NCBI RefSeq assembly: GCF_014197435.1
Contig: NZ_JACIFP010000001.1
Coordinates: 2,480,001 to 2,544,000, forward strand
Direction: 5' to 3'
Length of the DNA: 64,000 bases
Origin: Gordonia humi
GTDB taxonomy: Bacteria; Actinomycetota; Actinomycetes; Mycobacteriales; Mycobacteriaceae
Shown: piece after piece, positions 44,575 through 53,793 of the stretch
Layout: every line of letters starts with the position of its first letter
Numbering within the stretch: the stretch's first letter is position 1
The notes under the pieces: generated by a model
What the model was told of the DNA's origin: nothing
The model's input: the letters and a program-made list of their open reading frames with translations, nothing else
The model's database searches: none
Translations under genes and position numbers: made by a program

Positions 44575-46056
44575 ATGCGACCAACACGATCCGCGGCCGA
44601 CGGGAACGGTGCATCGCCGCCGCGTCGACGTCGACTGCGAACAAGGATGTCGATCGCGTGCGTCGCGGCCGCGGCGGTCACGGCGCCGATGCTGACCGCA
44701 TGCGGGTCCGACTACGACGCGGGCGTGATCAACATGTACGCCGCGGCCGACGGTTTCGACTTCATCACCGAGGTCGCGCAGCGATGCACCACCGACTCGA
44801 ACGGTGAGTACTCCATCAAGGTCAACATGCTGCCGAAGGAAGCCGACATGCAGCGGCTCCAACTGGCGCGACGCCTGGCGGGCAACGACGCCGGACTGGA
44901 CCTGATGGCCATGGACGTCGTCTGGACCGCGGAGTTCGCCGACGCGGGCTGGGCCGTACCGGTCCCGGACGACATCGCGACCAGGACCAGGGACACCAAC
45001 CTCGCCGGACCGCTCGAGACCGTCGAGTGGAAGCGCTCCGACGACGCCGAGAAACGCCTCTACGCGATTCCGCTGTGGGCCAACACCCAGATGCTCTGGT
45101 ACCGGCCGGAGCTGATGAACGACAAGCTCGACACCACCAAGGCGCCGACCACCTGGCAGGGCATGCTCGACGACGCCGCCGCCATCAAGGACGCGGGCGG
45201 CCCGGGAGCCATCCTTCTCCAGGCCAAGCAGTACGAGGGCCTCATGGTGTGGTTCAACTCGCTGCTGCAGTCGGCCGGTGGCCAGGTCCTGGACCCGAAC
45301 GATCCGACGAAGGTCACCCTGACCGATACGCCGGAGCACCGGAAGGCCACCATCGAGGCGCTGACCGTGATGCGCCAGGTCGCGACCGCGCCCGGCGCGG
45401 ACCCGTCGATCTCCAACTCCGACGAGGGCACCGCGCGTACCGATATGGAGGCGGGCAAGGGAGCCTTCGAGATCAACTGGCCGTTCGTGTTCGCGGGCAT
45501 CAAGGAGAACGGCGCCGCGGGCGACGCCAAGATCACCGGCGACGCGCTGACCGGCTTCAAGGACGTCATCGACGCGACCGCCGACGATCCGACCGACCCG
45601 CGGGTCGCGACCGTCAACGACGCCACGCGCAAACTGTTCGACTTCGCCGCATACCCCGGCATCACCAGCGGCAAGACCGCCAAGTCGACGCCCGGCGGCT
45701 TCAACGTCGCCGTCGCCTCGACGTCGAAACAGCAGGACCTGGCGTTCAAGGCGGCGTCCTGCCTGACCGACGAGCAGGCGCAGAAGGTGTACGCGGTGCG
45801 CGGTGGAACCCCACCGACCATCGCATCGCTGTACGACGACGCCGACTTCCAGCTCGCCTACCCGATGTACAAGATCATCCGTCGCCAGCTCGACGAGGGC
45901 GCGGCACCGCGCCCGGCCACCCCGCGCTACCAGGACATGTCGACGGCGATCACCGCGACGTTGAGCCCGGTGGGCCAGTGGGATCCCGAGCGCAAGGCCG
46001 ATGAACTGCAGAAGGTCGCGCAGGGCGCCATCGACGGGGAGGGGATCGTCCCGTGA
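44575..46056 (+). CDS. lpqY: Trehalose-binding lipoprotein LpqY
   Basis: This 493-residue extracytoplasmic solute-binding protein has a lipobox (LTAC, Cys43) after an Arg-rich signal peptide. It corresponds to LpqY (Rv1235), which captures trehalose released during mycolic acid transfer and passes it to SugABC. Typical segments are NMYAAADGFDFITEVAQRC, WTAEFADAGWAVPVP, YAIPLWANTQMLWYRPELM and FEINWPFVFAG. AGGAGG lies about 10 bases upstream of the ATG. It overlaps sugA by four bases (GTGA). Confidence 0.93.
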   Translation: MRPTRSAADGNGASPPRRRRLRTRMSIACVAAAAVTAPMLTACGSDYDAGVINMYAAADGFDFITEVAQRCTTDSNGEYSIKVNMLPKEADMQRLQLARRLAGNDAGLDLMAMDVVWTAEFADAGWAVPVPDDIATRTRDTNLAGPLETVEWKRSDDAEKRLYAIPLWANTQMLWYRPELMNDKLDTTKAPTTWQGMLDDAAAIKDAGGPGAILLQAKQYEGLMVWFNSLLQSAGGQVLDPNDPTKVTLTDTPEHRKATIEALTVMRQVATAPGADPSISNSDEGTARTDMEAGKGAFEINWPFVFAGIKENGAAGDAKITGDALTGFKDVIDATADDPTDPRVATVNDATRKLFDFAAYPGITSGKTAKSTPGGFNVAVASTSKQQDLAFKAASCLTDEQAQKVYAVRGGTPPTIASLYDDADFQLAYPMYKIIRRQLDEGAAPRPATPRYQDMSTAITATLSPVGQWDPERKADELQKVAQGAIDGEGIVP

Positions 46057-47339
46057 CTGACGACGACAACGATCAGCGGACCAACGCGGGCGGACTGACT
46101 CCGCACGGCGAGGGGCCGGACACCACGCCCGGTCGGCACGCGAGACCGGAGGACCGCGGCGACGAGCGGCCGGTCGAGAAGACCGGGCCCATCCCGACCG
46201 TCCACTCGGACGTCTGGGTGCCACCGAGCACGGCCTCGACCCCGCCGAGACAGCCGGAGACGCCGAGGCAGCCGGAGACGCCGAGACCGCCCGAGACGCC
46301 GAGGCAGCCCGTCGCTCCTCGCCCGGAACCGCGGCCGGCTCCCGCTCCGGCCGGCGGGTCGATGGCGATGTCGGACATCCTCGACGACCACCAGCCGACC
46401 CCGGCCGCCGCGACGGCCACCGCTACGACCGCACCGACGAAGAAGAAGAAGACGAAGGTCACCGGGCGCAAAGCGTCCGAGCGCCGTCTGGCCCTCCTCC
46501 TGGCCGGCCCCGCGGCTCTCGTGATGCTCCTCGTGACCGGGTATCCGATCGTCTACTCGTTCTGGCTGTCGCTGACCGATCAGAACCTGCGCGAACCCGA
46601 CTCGGGCAGCTTCGTGGGATTCAGCAACTACGGCACGGTCCTCGGCAGCGGCTACTGGTGGACGGCCCTGTGGGTCACGGTCTACATCACCGTCATCTCG
46701 GTGATCATCGAGTTCATCCTCGGCATGGCCATCGCGATGGTGATGCACCGCGCACTGTTCGGCAGGGGACTGGTGCGCACCGTGGTGCTGATCCCGTACG
46801 GCATCGTCACCGTCGCCGCGGCCATCTCGTGGAAGTACGCGTGGACGCCCGGCACCGGCTACCTGGTGAACCTTCTACCGGACGGTTCCACTCCGCTGAC
46901 GAGTCAGATGTCGGCGCTGTCGGTGGTCATCCTCGCCGAGGTCTGGAAGACGACGCCGTTCATGGCACTGCTGCTCCTGGCCGGCCTCGCGCTGGTTCCC
47001 GACGACCTGCTCAAGGCCGCGCAGATGGACGGTGCGGGCGCTTGGACGAGGCTGTTCAAGGTGATCCTGCCGCTGATGAAGCCCGCGATTCTCGTCGCGC
47101 TGCTGTTCCGCACGCTCGACGCGTTCCGCGTGTTCGACAACATCTACGTGTTGACCTCGGGCAACCACGACACCGGATCACTGTCGATGCTCGGCTACAA
47201 CAACTTGTTCAAAGCGTTCAACCTCGGTGTCGGCTCGGCGATCAGCGTGCTGATCTTCTTGTGCGTCGCCGTGATCGCGGTGGTGTTCATCAAGGGATTC
47301 GGGGCCTCGGCACCCGGTTCCGACGACGAGGGGAGGTAG
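46053..47339 (+). CDS. sugA: Trehalose ABC transporter permease SugA
   Basis: The 428-residue permease has about six membrane helices and the EAA loop ([23 protein letters not shown]) that contacts SugC. The conserved core starts near residue 145 ([23 protein letters not shown]). The first 140 residues are an extra hydrophilic segment, Pro-rich and containing PRQPET repeats, with a Lys run (PTKKKKTKV) before the first helix. M. tuberculosis SugA is about 307 residues, so the extension is unusual. The GTG start overlaps the lpqY stop. Confidence 0.91.
   Translation: MTDDDNDQRTNAGGLTPHGEGPDTTPGRHARPEDRGDERPVEKTGPIPTVHSDVWVPPSTASTPPRQPETPRQPETPRPPETPRQPVAPRPEPRPAPAPAGGSMAMSDILDDHQPTPAAATATATTAPTKKKKTKVTGRKASERRLALLLAGPAALVMLLVTGYPIVYSFWLSLTDQNLREPDSGSFVGFSNYGTVLGSGYWWTALWVTVYITVISVIIEFILGMAIAMVMHRALFGRGLVRTVVLIPYGIVTVAAAISWKYAWTPGTGYLVNLLPDGSTPLTSQMSALSVVILAEVWKTTPFMALLLLAGLALVPDDLLKAAQMDGAGAWTRLFKVILPLMKPAILVALLFRTLDAFRVFDNIYVLTSGNHDTGSLSMLGYNNLFKAFNLGVGSAISVLIFLCVAVIAVVFIKGFGASAPGSDDEGR
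46245..46316 (+). repeat. 18-base tandem repeat encoding PRQPET in SugA
   Basis: Four in-frame 18-base units start at 46245, 46263, 46281 and 46299, encoding [18 protein letters not shown] and PRQPVA. Copies 1-2 differ by one base and copies 3-4 by several. Being in frame and 18 bases long, copy changes would alter only the length of the Pro-rich N-terminus. Confidence 0.85.
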
Positions 47340-47346
47340 CGGGAGA

Positions 47347-48381
47347 ATGAATACTCTCAATCGTCGCCGCGCCGGGTGGCTGATCGTCAACGTCCTGGTG
47401 GTCCTGTACGCGATCATCCCGCTGTGGTGGATCATCAGCCTGTCGTTCAAATCGACCGGCACCGTCACCGACGGGAACTTCATTCCCAAAGCGTGGACGA
47501 TGGACAACTATCGTGCACTGTTCGCCGACGGCGTCCTGGCCACGCTCCTCTGGGTGATCCTCGGGATGATCATCGCCGCGGTCGTCCTCGCCGTGTTCAT
47601 GCGGCTGCGTCGCAGTGCGATCGAGAACCACGATCGCTCGAAGACACAGGTCGCCACCGTCGGCGTCGTCGTCCTCTCGATCGGTCTGATCATCGCCTTC
47701 GTGTGGGGCATCATCATTCCGCTCACCGACGGCGGCACATTCGGACGACCGTTGATCAACTCGATCGGCATCGGCCTCATCGCCACGGTCATCGCCGTCG
47801 TCCTGGGCACCATGGCCGCGTACGCGATCGCCCGCCTGGAGTTCCCCGGTAAGAAGGTGCTCGTCGGCGCCGCCCTGCTGATCGCGATGTTCCCGCAGAT
47901 CTCACTGGTGACGCCGCTGTTCAACATCGAGCGCAGCATCGGCCTGTTCGACACCTGGCCGGGCCTGATCCTGCCGTACGTGGCGTTCGCGCTGCCGCTG
48001 GCCATCTACACGTTGTCGGCGTTCTTCCGCGAGATCCCGTGGGAACTGGAGAAGGCGGCGCAGATGGACGGCGCCACTCCGGGGCAGGCGTTCCGACGGG
48101 TCATCGTCCCGCTGGCCGCGCCGGGCGTGGTCACCGCGTCGATCCTAGTGTTCATCTTCGCCTGGAACGACCTGCTGCTCGCGTTGTCGTTGACGTCCAC
48201 CGATCGCGCGCAGACCGCGCCGGTCGCGATCGCCAACTTCACCGGTGTCAGTCAGTTCGAGGAGCCGACCGGCGCCATCGCCGCCGCGGCCGTCGTCATC
48301 ACCATTCCGATCATCATCTTCGTGCTCTTCTTCCAACGCCGTATCGTGGCCGGTCTCACCTCCGGCGCCGTGAAGGGATAA
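47347..48381 (+). CDS. sugB: Trehalose ABC transporter permease SugB with an extra membrane insert
   Basis: This 344-residue permease is close to the remembered SugB from [32 protein letters not shown] through the EAA loop ([24 protein letters not shown]) to the end [14 protein letters not shown]. SugB of M. tuberculosis is 274 residues. The difference is an insert at about residues 62-132 holding two predicted membrane helices ([42 protein letters not shown]) joined by a charged loop. An even number of helices would keep the topology. It starts 7 bases after sugA. Confidence 0.92.
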   Translation: MNTLNRRRAGWLIVNVLVVLYAIIPLWWIISLSFKSTGTVTDGNFIPKAWTMDNYRALFADGVLATLLWVILGMIIAAVVLAVFMRLRRSAIENHDRSKTQVATVGVVVLSIGLIIAFVWGIIIPLTDGGTFGRPLINSIGIGLIATVIAVVLGTMAAYAIARLEFPGKKVLVGAALLIAMFPQISLVTPLFNIERSIGLFDTWPGLILPYVAFALPLAIYTLSAFFREIPWELEKAAQMDGATPGQAFRRVIVPLAAPGVVTASILVFIFAWNDLLLALSLTSTDRAQTAPVAIANFTGVSQFEEPTGAIAAAAVVITIPIIIFVLFFQRRIVAGLTSGAVKG

Positions 48382-48384
48382 CCC

Positions 48385-49554
48385 ATGGCCGACATCGTTC
48401 TGGACAAAGTCTCCAAGCAGTACCCGGACGGCTCGACGGCCGTGCACGGCATCGACCTGCAGATCGCCGACGGCGAGTTCATCATTCTGGTGGGCCCGTC
48501 CGGCTGCGGAAAGTCGACGACCCTCAACATGATCGCCGGACTCGAGGACATCACCTCGGGCGAACTGCGGATCGGCGGCGAGCGGGTCAACGAGACCGCG
48601 CCGAAAGACCGTGACATCGCGATGGTGTTCCAGAGTTATGCGCTCTACCCGCATATGAGCGTCCGCGAGAACATCGCGTTCCCGCTCAGCCTGGCCAAGG
48701 TGCCCAAGGCGGAGATCGCGCAGAAGGTCGACGAGGCCGCGCGCATCCTCGACCTGGGGGAGTACCTCGACCGCAGGCCCGCCAACCTGTCGGGCGGCCA
48801 GCGCCAGCGCGTGGCGATGGGCCGTGCGATCGTCCGCTCGCCCAAGGCCTTCCTGATGGACGAGCCGCTCAGTAACCTCGACGCCAAACTGCGCGTGCAG
48901 ATGCGCACCGAGATCGCGAGCCTGCAGGCACGGCTGGGCACCACCACCGTGTACGTCACACACGACCAGACCGAGGCCATGACGCTCGGCGACCGCGTCG
49001 TGGTGATGCGCTCGGGTCACGTGCAGCAGGTCGGCTCGCCGCAGGAGCTCTACGACCACCCGGTCAACCTGTTCGTCGCCGGGTTCATCGGGTCGCCGTC
49101 GATGAACTTCATTCCGGGACACCTCACCGGCAGCGGGATCGACACCCAGTTCGGTCACGTCGAACTGCCCGACTACGACCAGGTGACCGGCCGTGCACGG
49201 GCCGTGGGCAGCAACGGCGAGGTCCTCTTCGGTATCAGGCCCGAGCACCTCGTCGACGCGGCACTGACGCACCCGGCGGAACTGGAGCGATTCCTGACCT
49301 TCGACATCTCCGTCGATCTCGTCGAGTCGATGGGTTCGGACAAGTACGTGTACTTCAATCTGAACGGTCCGCAGTCGGCCACGCAGGTCCTCGATCAGCT
49401 CGCCGAAGACCTCGGGTCGTCGACGGCGGGCGGTCAGAAGGTGGCACGGCTGACCCCGTACTCGCAGGCTCGACGCGGAGGCGCGCTGACGCTCGCGGTG
49501 AACCCGCAGCGGCTGCACGTGTTCGACACGGCGAGCGGTGCGGCCCTGCGGTAG
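48385..49554 (+). CDS. sugC: Trehalose ABC transporter ATPase SugC
   Basis: This 389-residue MalK-type ATPase powers LpqY-SugAB. It has Walker A GPSGCGKST, Q-loop VFQSYALYPHM, signature LSGGQRQR, Walker B AFLMDEPLSNLD and switch His in YVTHDQTEAM. A C-terminal regulatory TOBE-type domain has FGIRPEHLVDA. It starts 3 bases past the sugB stop. Confidence 0.94.
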   Translation: MADIVLDKVSKQYPDGSTAVHGIDLQIADGEFIILVGPSGCGKSTTLNMIAGLEDITSGELRIGGERVNETAPKDRDIAMVFQSYALYPHMSVRENIAFPLSLAKVPKAEIAQKVDEAARILDLGEYLDRRPANLSGGQRQRVAMGRAIVRSPKAFLMDEPLSNLDAKLRVQMRTEIASLQARLGTTTVYVTHDQTEAMTLGDRVVVMRSGHVQQVGSPQELYDHPVNLFVAGFIGSPSMNFIPGHLTGSGIDTQFGHVELPDYDQVTGRARAVGSNGEVLFGIRPEHLVDAALTHPAELERFLTFDISVDLVESMGSDKYVYFNLNGPQSATQVLDQLAEDLGSSTAGGQKVARLTPYSQARRGGALTLAVNPQRLHVFDTASGAALR

Positions 49555-49601
49555 CGGCCCCGCACATCGAGCGGAGTCGAGCCCCTGTTTCACTGGAGCC
49601 C

Positions 49602-50189
49602 ATGAGTTCGTCTTCGGGATCGATCACCGATCGGGTGGTCGCGCATGTGTCCGGTGTCGTCGGATCGGAGCCTCAGCGAGCGTCGGTGACGTTCCTCGGC
49701 GTGGAGCCGATCGACGTGCTGCGGTTCGTCGACGGCGACGATCTCGTGTTCGCCACGGTCGGTTGTGCGCGTCATCCGATGCACGACCCGAACGACTTCG
49801 CTCCCGACCCGGTTCGCGGACCGCGCGCCGAGGCCGTGGTCCGGATGCGGGCGGTGTCGCCGCTGCCGGGTCTGCACAAGTCGCTGGCCATGCTGGCGGC
49901 CGCGCCCGCGGTGGAGGGGTTGATCCTCGCCGAGGACTCGCTCGTCGACCTGCAGGAACCGTTGTGGAACGGAGCGATCTGCTCGGCGTTCCTGCTGACG
50001 GCCGACACGATGCCCGACCTCGGGCTCGACGATCCCGCCGAACCGGTGCGTTTTCTGCGCGCCGTTCCGATCACGGCCAACGAGGCGGCGTGGGTGCGGT
50101 TGAAGGGCGCCGACGCGCTCCGGGAGGCATGGGCCGAAGCGGGCGTCGACGTGGCGGATCCGACGAGATCTGCGGTCACGCCCGGCTGA
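49602..50189 (+). CDS. SUFU (suppressor of fused)-domain protein
   Basis: The 195-residue cytoplasmic protein has the bacterial SUFU-like pattern: DDLVFATVGCARHPM, EAVVRMRAVSPLPGLHKSLAMLAAAPAVEGLIL and a late FLRAVPITANEAAWVRLKGADALREAWAEAGVDVADPTR. Bacterial SUFU proteins have no agreed function and are sometimes linked to toxin immunity. It begins 47 bases after sugC with a GGAG site. M. tuberculosis sugC is followed directly by corA, so this gene is an addition. No toxin gene is visible beside it. Confidence 0.78.
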   Translation: MSSSSGSITDRVVAHVSGVVGSEPQRASVTFLGVEPIDVLRFVDGDDLVFATVGCARHPMHDPNDFAPDPVRGPRAEAVVRMRAVSPLPGLHKSLAMLAAAPAVEGLILAEDSLVDLQEPLWNGAICSAFLLTADTMPDLGLDDPAEPVRFLRAVPITANEAAWVRLKGADALREAWAEAGVDVADPTRSAVTPG

Positions 50190-50205
50190 GCGACGCTGGT
50201 CGCGT

Positions 50206-51336
50206 CTACAGCCAGTGGTTGCGTCGCAGCGTGCGCCAGAGCGTGAAGCAGATGCAGACCATGATGAGCAGCAGGACCGGGTAGCTGTAGGTCCAGTGCA
50301 GTTCGGGCATGTTGTCGAAGTTCATACCGTAGATGCCCGCGATCGCGGTGGGGACGGCGGCGATCGCGGCCCACGACGAGATCTTGCGCATATCGGTGCT
50401 CTGCTGGATCGAGACCTTGGTGGCGGCGGCGTTCAGCAGGGTCGTCAGACGCTCGTCGTACTCGGCGATCAGATCGGTGGCGGTGGTCAGGTGGTCGGCG
50501 ACGTCGCGGAAGTGCCGCCGGATCTCCTTGCCGTTCGCCGACATCGTCGGACTCTCGAATCGGACCGGCGACACGTCGAGCGTGTTCTTGTTCCCGGACA
50601 GCCGCGCAAGCGGCATGCCCAGCGGGTACACGGCGCGCTGCAGCTCCAGGACCTCTCGTTTGAACAGGTACACGACGTCGATGTCCACATCGCTCGACGT
50701 CGTGGAGAACACTCGCTCCTCGATCTCGTCGACGTCGGACTCCATGTCCGAGACCACGGCGAGATAGCTGTCGACCACCCGGTCGGCGACGGCGTGCACG
50801 ACGGCCGACGGCCCGAGCTTGAGGTGGTCGGCCATGTGCTCGAGCCGCTGGCGCACACCGGTGAGGTGGGTGTGGTCGCCGTGCCGGACGGTGATCACGA
50901 AGTCGCGGCCGGCGAGCACCATGATCTCGCCGGTCTCGACGATGTCGTTGGCGACCTCCAACGAGTCGTGGTCGACGTAGCTGATCGTCCGCAGCACGAG
51001 GAACACCGTGTCGTCGTAGAGCTCGAGCTTCGGTCGCTGATGCGCGTGCACCGCGTCCTCGACCATGAGGGGATGCAGTCCGAATGCTTCGGCGACGTCG
51101 TTCATCTGGTGTTCGTCGGGGTGATGCAGGCCGAGCCAGACGAAGCCCTCGCCGGACTCGCGGACCTGCGTGAGCGCCCGCCGGAAGTCGTGCGAGCCGT
51201 GCCGCCGGACCCCGTCGACGTACACCCCGCAGTCGACGACCGCGCGCGCCGCCGGGACCGGGGGCGTCACAGTGTGACCCGTGTCGCGACCGGGTCCGCG
51301 GTTTCCCGGCTGCAGCATGCGTGGAATGGAGGGCAT
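50206..51336 (-). CDS. corA: CorA-type magnesium/cobalt channel
   Basis: The 376-residue protein has a large cytoplasmic N-terminal domain, a long stalk helix and two C-terminal membrane helices, with the selectivity motif GMN at 337-339 and the loop MPEL after it. It carries Mg2+ into the cell as a pentamer. It matches Rv1239c (VVDCGVYVDG and GEGFVWLGLHHPDEHQM are shared). The ATG at 51336 gives a length like the family. Confidence 0.93.
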   Translation of the reverse strand: MPSIPRMLQPGNRGPGRDTGHTVTPPVPAARAVVDCGVYVDGVRRHGSHDFRRALTQVRESGEGFVWLGLHHPDEHQMNDVAEAFGLHPLMVEDAVHAHQRPKLELYDDTVFLVLRTISYVDHDSLEVANDIVETGEIMVLAGRDFVITVRHGDHTHLTGVRQRLEHMADHLKLGPSAVVHAVADRVVDSYLAVVSDMESDVDEIEERVFSTTSSDVDIDVVYLFKREVLELQRAVYPLGMPLARLSGNKNTLDVSPVRFESPTMSANGKEIRRHFRDVADHLTTATDLIAEYDERLTTLLNAAATKVSIQQSTDMRKISSWAAIAAVPTAIAGIYGMNFDNMPELHWTYSYPVLLLIMVCICFTLWRTLRRNHWL

Positions 51337-51404
51337 TACCGGGAGTCTACCGGCGACGACGCCGATCGGCCCGGCAGACGAGCAGGTGCCGTTACACTCG
51401 GTCG

Positions 51405-52022
51405 GTGCCGTTCGAACTCTCCGTCTACACCGCCACGGCGATCACCCTGATCGTCATCATGGACCCGCCCGGCCAGGTCCCGGTCTTCCTGTCGCTGGTC
51501 GGTCGACGGCCGCCCGAGTTCCGGCGCAAGGCGGCCTGGCAGGCGCCGCTGGTCTCGTTGTTCGTGATCTCGCTGTTCGCGGTCGGCGGCCGGGCGATCC
51601 TCGCCTACCTGCACATCGGGATCCCGGCCCTGCAGGGTGCGGGCGGACTGCTGCTTCTCCTGGTCGCGCTGCAACTGCTGACCGGTTCGGGGGAGCCGCG
51701 GACCGCGGCGTCGTCGGACGACGTGAACGTGGCGTTGGTGCCGCTGGGAACGCCGCTGCTGGCCGGACCGGGCGCGATCGCCGCGGTGATCGTCGCGGTC
51801 AGCGAAGGACACGGGGACATCGGCGCGTACACCGCGATCGGTGCGGCGATCCTGACCGCGCACGCGGTGGTGTGCCTTGCCCTGCTCTACTCGACGACTC
51901 TGATCCGCATCCTGAAGCCGGGTGGCATCACCCTGCTCGCGAAGATCGCCGGTCTGCTCCTCGCGGCGATCGCCGTCCAGCTCGTGGCGACATCGGTCAT
52001 CGGATTCGCGGCGACGGCCTGA
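51405..52022 (+). CDS. MarC-family membrane protein
   Basis: The 205-residue protein has about six membrane helices and the MarC signatures (LIVIMDPPGQVPVFLSL; LVPLGTPLLAGPGAIAAVIV). Its function is unknown despite the old link to antibiotic resistance. The GTG start has no ribosome site, but TACACT lies exactly 6 bases upstream, so the transcript probably begins at the start codon. It is divergent from corA. Confidence 0.87.
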   Translation: MPFELSVYTATAITLIVIMDPPGQVPVFLSLVGRRPPEFRRKAAWQAPLVSLFVISLFAVGGRAILAYLHIGIPALQGAGGLLLLLVALQLLTGSGEPRTAASSDDVNVALVPLGTPLLAGPGAIAAVIVAVSEGHGDIGAYTAIGAAILTAHAVVCLALLYSTTLIRILKPGGITLLAKIAGLLLAAIAVQLVATSVIGFAATA

Positions 52023-52052
52023 CGCGGGCGGCGTCGGCTAACGTTGCATCCG

Positions 52053-52913
52053 ATGGGCATTCAACGACGAATCACGACCGCACTCGTTGCGGGGGTCCTG
52101 GCCGCCGTCTCGCTCACGGCGTGCGCCGACGACCAACGGCCGCTGACGGTTGGTCACGGCGACTCGCCGGAGATGACGACCGCCGCCGCCGTGTACGCGG
52201 GCGCGCTCGCCCGCACCGGGATGGACGTCGAGACGCTGCCGCACGCGGAATCGCAGAAGGAGTTGCTCGACGGGGTGGCCTCCGGCGGCCTCGGGCTGTT
52301 CCCGGCGTTCACCGGCGACCTCCTGGTCCAACTGACGCCGGCACCGACGGCGATCAGCGCCGAGGACGTGATCGCCGACGTCAACCGATCCCTGCCGCAG
52401 CAGGTCGCCATCGGCGATCCCGCGTCGGTCTCGGACCGCTGGCAGGTGCTCGCGGGGCAGGATCTCAAGGAGCGGTCGGGCGTGGAGACGCTCGCCGACT
52501 GCGGGAGGTTCCCCGCCGACCTGCCGATCGTGGTGGTGCAGACTCCGTCGACATCGGTGCTCGACGCGATCGCCGGATGTCACCACGGCCCGGTGCGCAG
52601 CGTGCCGACCGTCGACGAACTGGTGACCCAGGTGCGAACGGGACGTGCGCTCGGCCTGGCGACGGCACTCGACACGGCGTCGGTGACCGATCTCGCCGGG
52701 GTACAGGCGCTCAAGTCCGACGGCCCGCCGATCGCGCAGGATCTCGTCCCGGTGTTCGCGAGTGGGCGATTCGAGAAGCCGCAGCTCAAGGCGCTCAGCC
52801 GGGTGGCCGGTGAACTCACGACAGCGGACCTCGCGCAACTCGTGCGCGAGGTCCGTGACGGTGGCTCCCCGCGCGCCGTCGCCGATCAGTGGCTGGCGAC
52901 GCACGGGGTCTAG
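52053..52913 (+). CDS. Glycine betaine/choline-type substrate-binding lipoprotein (OpuAC-like)
   Basis: The 286-residue protein has a lipobox (SLTAC, Cys24) and a type II periplasmic-binding fold: LTVGHGDSPEMTTAAAVYAGALARTGMDV, GLGLFPAFTGDLLVQL and the C-terminal LTTADLAQLVREVRDGGSPRAVADQWL. These are typical of OpuAC/ProX-like proteins. No permease or ATPase gene is adjacent, so it is an orphan here. A TAACGT hexamer lies 8 bases before the ATG. Confidence 0.82.
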   Translation: MGIQRRITTALVAGVLAAVSLTACADDQRPLTVGHGDSPEMTTAAAVYAGALARTGMDVETLPHAESQKELLDGVASGGLGLFPAFTGDLLVQLTPAPTAISAEDVIADVNRSLPQQVAIGDPASVSDRWQVLAGQDLKERSGVETLADCGRFPADLPIVVVQTPSTSVLDAIAGCHHGPVRSVPTVDELVTQVRTGRALGLATALDTASVTDLAGVQALKSDGPPIAQDLVPVFASGRFEKPQLKALSRVAGELTTADLAQLVREVRDGGSPRAVADQWLATHGV

Positions 52914-52928
52914 CAGCTCAGCTCCGGA

Positions 52929-53762
52929 TCACTTGGAGAACTTCGAGAGTCCCCAACCGGTGAGCCGGGCGCCGACGGCCTGGTACTTCGATCCGACGAG
53001 CCGCACGGCCACGTCGAGCAGCTTGGCGTCGGCGCCGACGAGGACGCGAGCGTGCTCGCGTTCGACGGCTTTGATGATGATCTGCGCGGCCTTCTCCGAC
53101 GAGGTGTTCGCCAGGTACTTGTCGAACAGCTCGGCCGTCGACTTCTGATCGTGATCGCCGGAGGTCGTCGCGTTGCGGGCGATCGCGGTCTTGATGCCGC
53201 CCGGATGCACACAGGTCACCTTGACCGGATGCTTGGCGATGATCATCTCCTGGTTGAGCGCCTCGGTGAAGCCGCGGACCGCGAACTTCGCCGAGTTGTA
53301 GGCGGCCTGCCCCGGCTCGGCGAGGATGCCGAACAGCGACGACGTGTTGACGATGTGACCGTCGCCCGAGGCGATGATGTACGGCAGGAACGCTTTGGTG
53401 CCGTTGACGACGCCCCAGTAGTCGACGTCCATGACGCGTTCGATGTCCTTGAACTCGGTCACCTCCACCTCACCGTGGTGCGCGATGCCCGCATTGTTGA
53501 AGATCGCGTTCACGGTGCCGTAGTGCGCGGCGACGGTGTCCGCGTACTCCAGGAACGCCTCGCGTTCGGCGACGTTCAACAGTTGCGAGTGCACCTGCGC
53601 GCCGGTGTCTTTCACCAGACGCTCGGTCTCGGCGAGCCCGTCCGCGTTCATATCGGAGATGGCGAGCTTGGCTCCTCGCTTCGCGAGCTGCACCGCGAGA
53701 TCGCGGCCCATGCCGGACGCGGCGCCGGTGATGACGATGACCTTGTTGCGGAAGTCTTTCAC
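52929..53762 (-). CDS. Short-chain dehydrogenase/reductase
   Basis: The 277-residue SDR has the cofactor loop TGAASGMG (12-19), NNAG (89-92), a catalytic Ser near 142 and YNSAK with Tyr155 and Lys159. The Asp at the end of the second strand (AISDMNADG) favours NAD(H). It follows the Baeyer-Villiger monooxygenase by 31 bases on the same strand and probably makes or uses the ketone/alcohol partner of that enzyme. Confidence 0.9.
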   Translation of the reverse strand: MKDFRNKVIVITGAASGMGRDLAVQLAKRGAKLAISDMNADGLAETERLVKDTGAQVHSQLLNVAEREAFLEYADTVAAHYGTVNAIFNNAGIAHHGEVEVTEFKDIERVMDVDYWGVVNGTKAFLPYIIASGDGHIVNTSSLFGILAEPGQAAYNSAKFAVRGFTEALNQEMIIAKHPVKVTCVHPGGIKTAIARNATTSGDHDQKSTAELFDKYLANTSSEKAAQIIIKAVEREHARVLVGADAKLLDVAVRLVGSKYQAVGARLTGWGLSKFSK

Positions 53763-53793
53763 AGCGGATTCTCGATTCTTCAGTCGTAGTCGG

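Noticed and set aside
52053..52913. OpuAC-like lipoprotein as part of a local ABC importer
   Set aside because: No matching permease or ATPase gene is adjacent; SugABC belongs to LpqY and the ABC exporter at 60-64 kb is of the export type.
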